Shown in pieces: positions 63,331 to 64,000 of a stretch of 64,000 nt of DNA. The DNA is taken from positions 15,810,001 through 15,874,000 of the forward strand of contig OY755171.1 of NCBI GenBank assembly GCA_963576735.1, in the 5' to 3' direction. Within the stretch, counting starts at the first letter, position 1; every line of letters starts with the position of its first letter. The notes below the pieces were generated by a model that had not been told where the DNA came from, did no database searches, and saw nothing but the letters and a program-made list of their open reading frames with translations. A program made the translations under genes and the position numbers. This DNA is from Bedellia somnulentella. Its lineage: Eukaryota; Arthropoda; Insecta; Lepidoptera; Bedelliidae.

Positions 63331-64000
63331 TAACATGTTTAATTTAGTCAATGACTTATCAAAGGCATTAATAAAATATTTCAAGGTTTTTTTGAGTCAT
63401 AAGTCGTGTTTTTTTTCGTACTCGTCAGGTTAGTACAGAAAATTCGAGCTCAAAGAATAGTAGCAAGTTCCTTTATTTTTCCGTTACGCTAGTCAGTCAC
63501 ATTTATATTGTGTGAAGACCAAACGGCGGCGGGTCTTATACAACTGTGGAATCATTATTCAAGAAACCTGGGGAGAACGATCACGATAGTCGTCAGAATC
63601 ACAGAGTAGAAATATGCTTTGTGGAAAATGCAGTGCATTTAAAAACAGATGATTTTGAATTGAGCTCTTATAAAGTGAATAATAGAAATTCTTTTGATGC
63701 TAAAGTTGTAAGAATAGCGGTGGATTCACGTTTTCTTAAGAAAAAAATCTCTTTGTTGAGTTTGCTGGATATTTCAAAATGATATTCTTATATAGTGAAA
63801 TTATAAAACATAGAGTTACAAAGTTAAGTAATTTAAAAGATGGATAGAAGTGTTTGTAGAATATGTCCAAGAAGTACATCCAAAGTATTAAAATGAATAT
63901 CGGTATAGTCAAAAGAAGAACTTTGCTACATTAGACGTTGGATATTAGAAAAATGCTTTGTCTTAAAAATGGATTACACCGGAAGGCTATTCTAATAATT
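63331..64000. other. unassigned DNA to window end
   Basis: A 78-codon plus frame at 63546-63782 (MESLFKKPGENDHDSRQNHR, VEICFVENAVHLKTDDFELS) has no motif I recognise. It could be a fragment of a transposon or host gene running off the window, but nothing supports that directly. Confidence 0.25.

Overview
The window looks like a repeat-saturated, AT-rich stretch of an insect nuclear genome, most likely a moth or butterfly. The grounds are: Helitron-like insertions whose 3' ends carry a GC-rich hairpin followed by CTAG|T; mariner D,D34D transposases; tRNA-derived SINEs; hundreds of bases ending in TATG/TTATG microsatellite tails; and non-LTR retrotransposons with multicodon fragments of endonuclease, reverse transcriptase and RNase H. 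No host gene can be recognised with confidence. I could find no rRNA, true tRNA, CRISPR or prokaryotic operon. The window is best read as intergenic or long-intron DNA built by nested transposition. All family names below (SINE-A, LINE-3 and so on) are working labels, because no database could be searched.

Layout. 93-1340 is a dead mariner. 3047-4830 holds a LINE-3 fragment between long direct repeats, two nested SINEs and a LINE-3 C-terminal fragment. 5180-7131 is a three-level nest: a TTCTA-tailed LINE with a 35-bp target duplication, into which a Mutator-like element with a 9-bp duplication inserted, itself carrying another LINE tail. 8-19 kb is unique AT-rich DNA sprinkled with SINE-A and SINE-B copies, one small MITE and a minus-strand Helitron. 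19.3-24.0 kb is a nearly intact LINE (LINE-E) on the minus strand, with an unusual ORF1 (coiled coil plus SGNH-hydrolase-like domain) and a reverse transcriptase with FADD. 26.8-27.2 and 54.4-54.8 kb carry two copies of one composite foldback element built from tRNA-like pieces. 31.4-32.4 kb has two Helitrons placed end to end. 33.7-38.1 kb is a LINE 3' region split by a 3.7-kb segment bearing a DDE-transposase-like gene, bounded by a perfect 144-bp direct repeat. 38.99-40.22 kb is a second mariner with near-perfect inverted termini. 40.8-46.3 kb is a second full-length but dead LINE (LINE-P, PHD-finger ORF1) with 122-bp tandem repeats upstream. 47.0-47.5 kb is a large foldback element. The last 15 kb contain an I-type LINE with RNase H inserted into LINE-3, short LINE stubs and more SINEs.

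How the parts relate. LINE-3, SINE-A and SINE-B share an alignable 3' end (CTCTGSCWACCCC, short hairpin, GSCGTGA, then a TATG-like tail). SINE-A and SINE-B copies show 9-14 bp target duplications. This suggests that both SINEs use LINE-3 machinery. Several otherwise open coding regions (LINE-E ORF2, LINE-P ORF2, the DDE-like gene) are broken at A/T homopolymers, so either decay or assembly error must be considered before calling them inactive.
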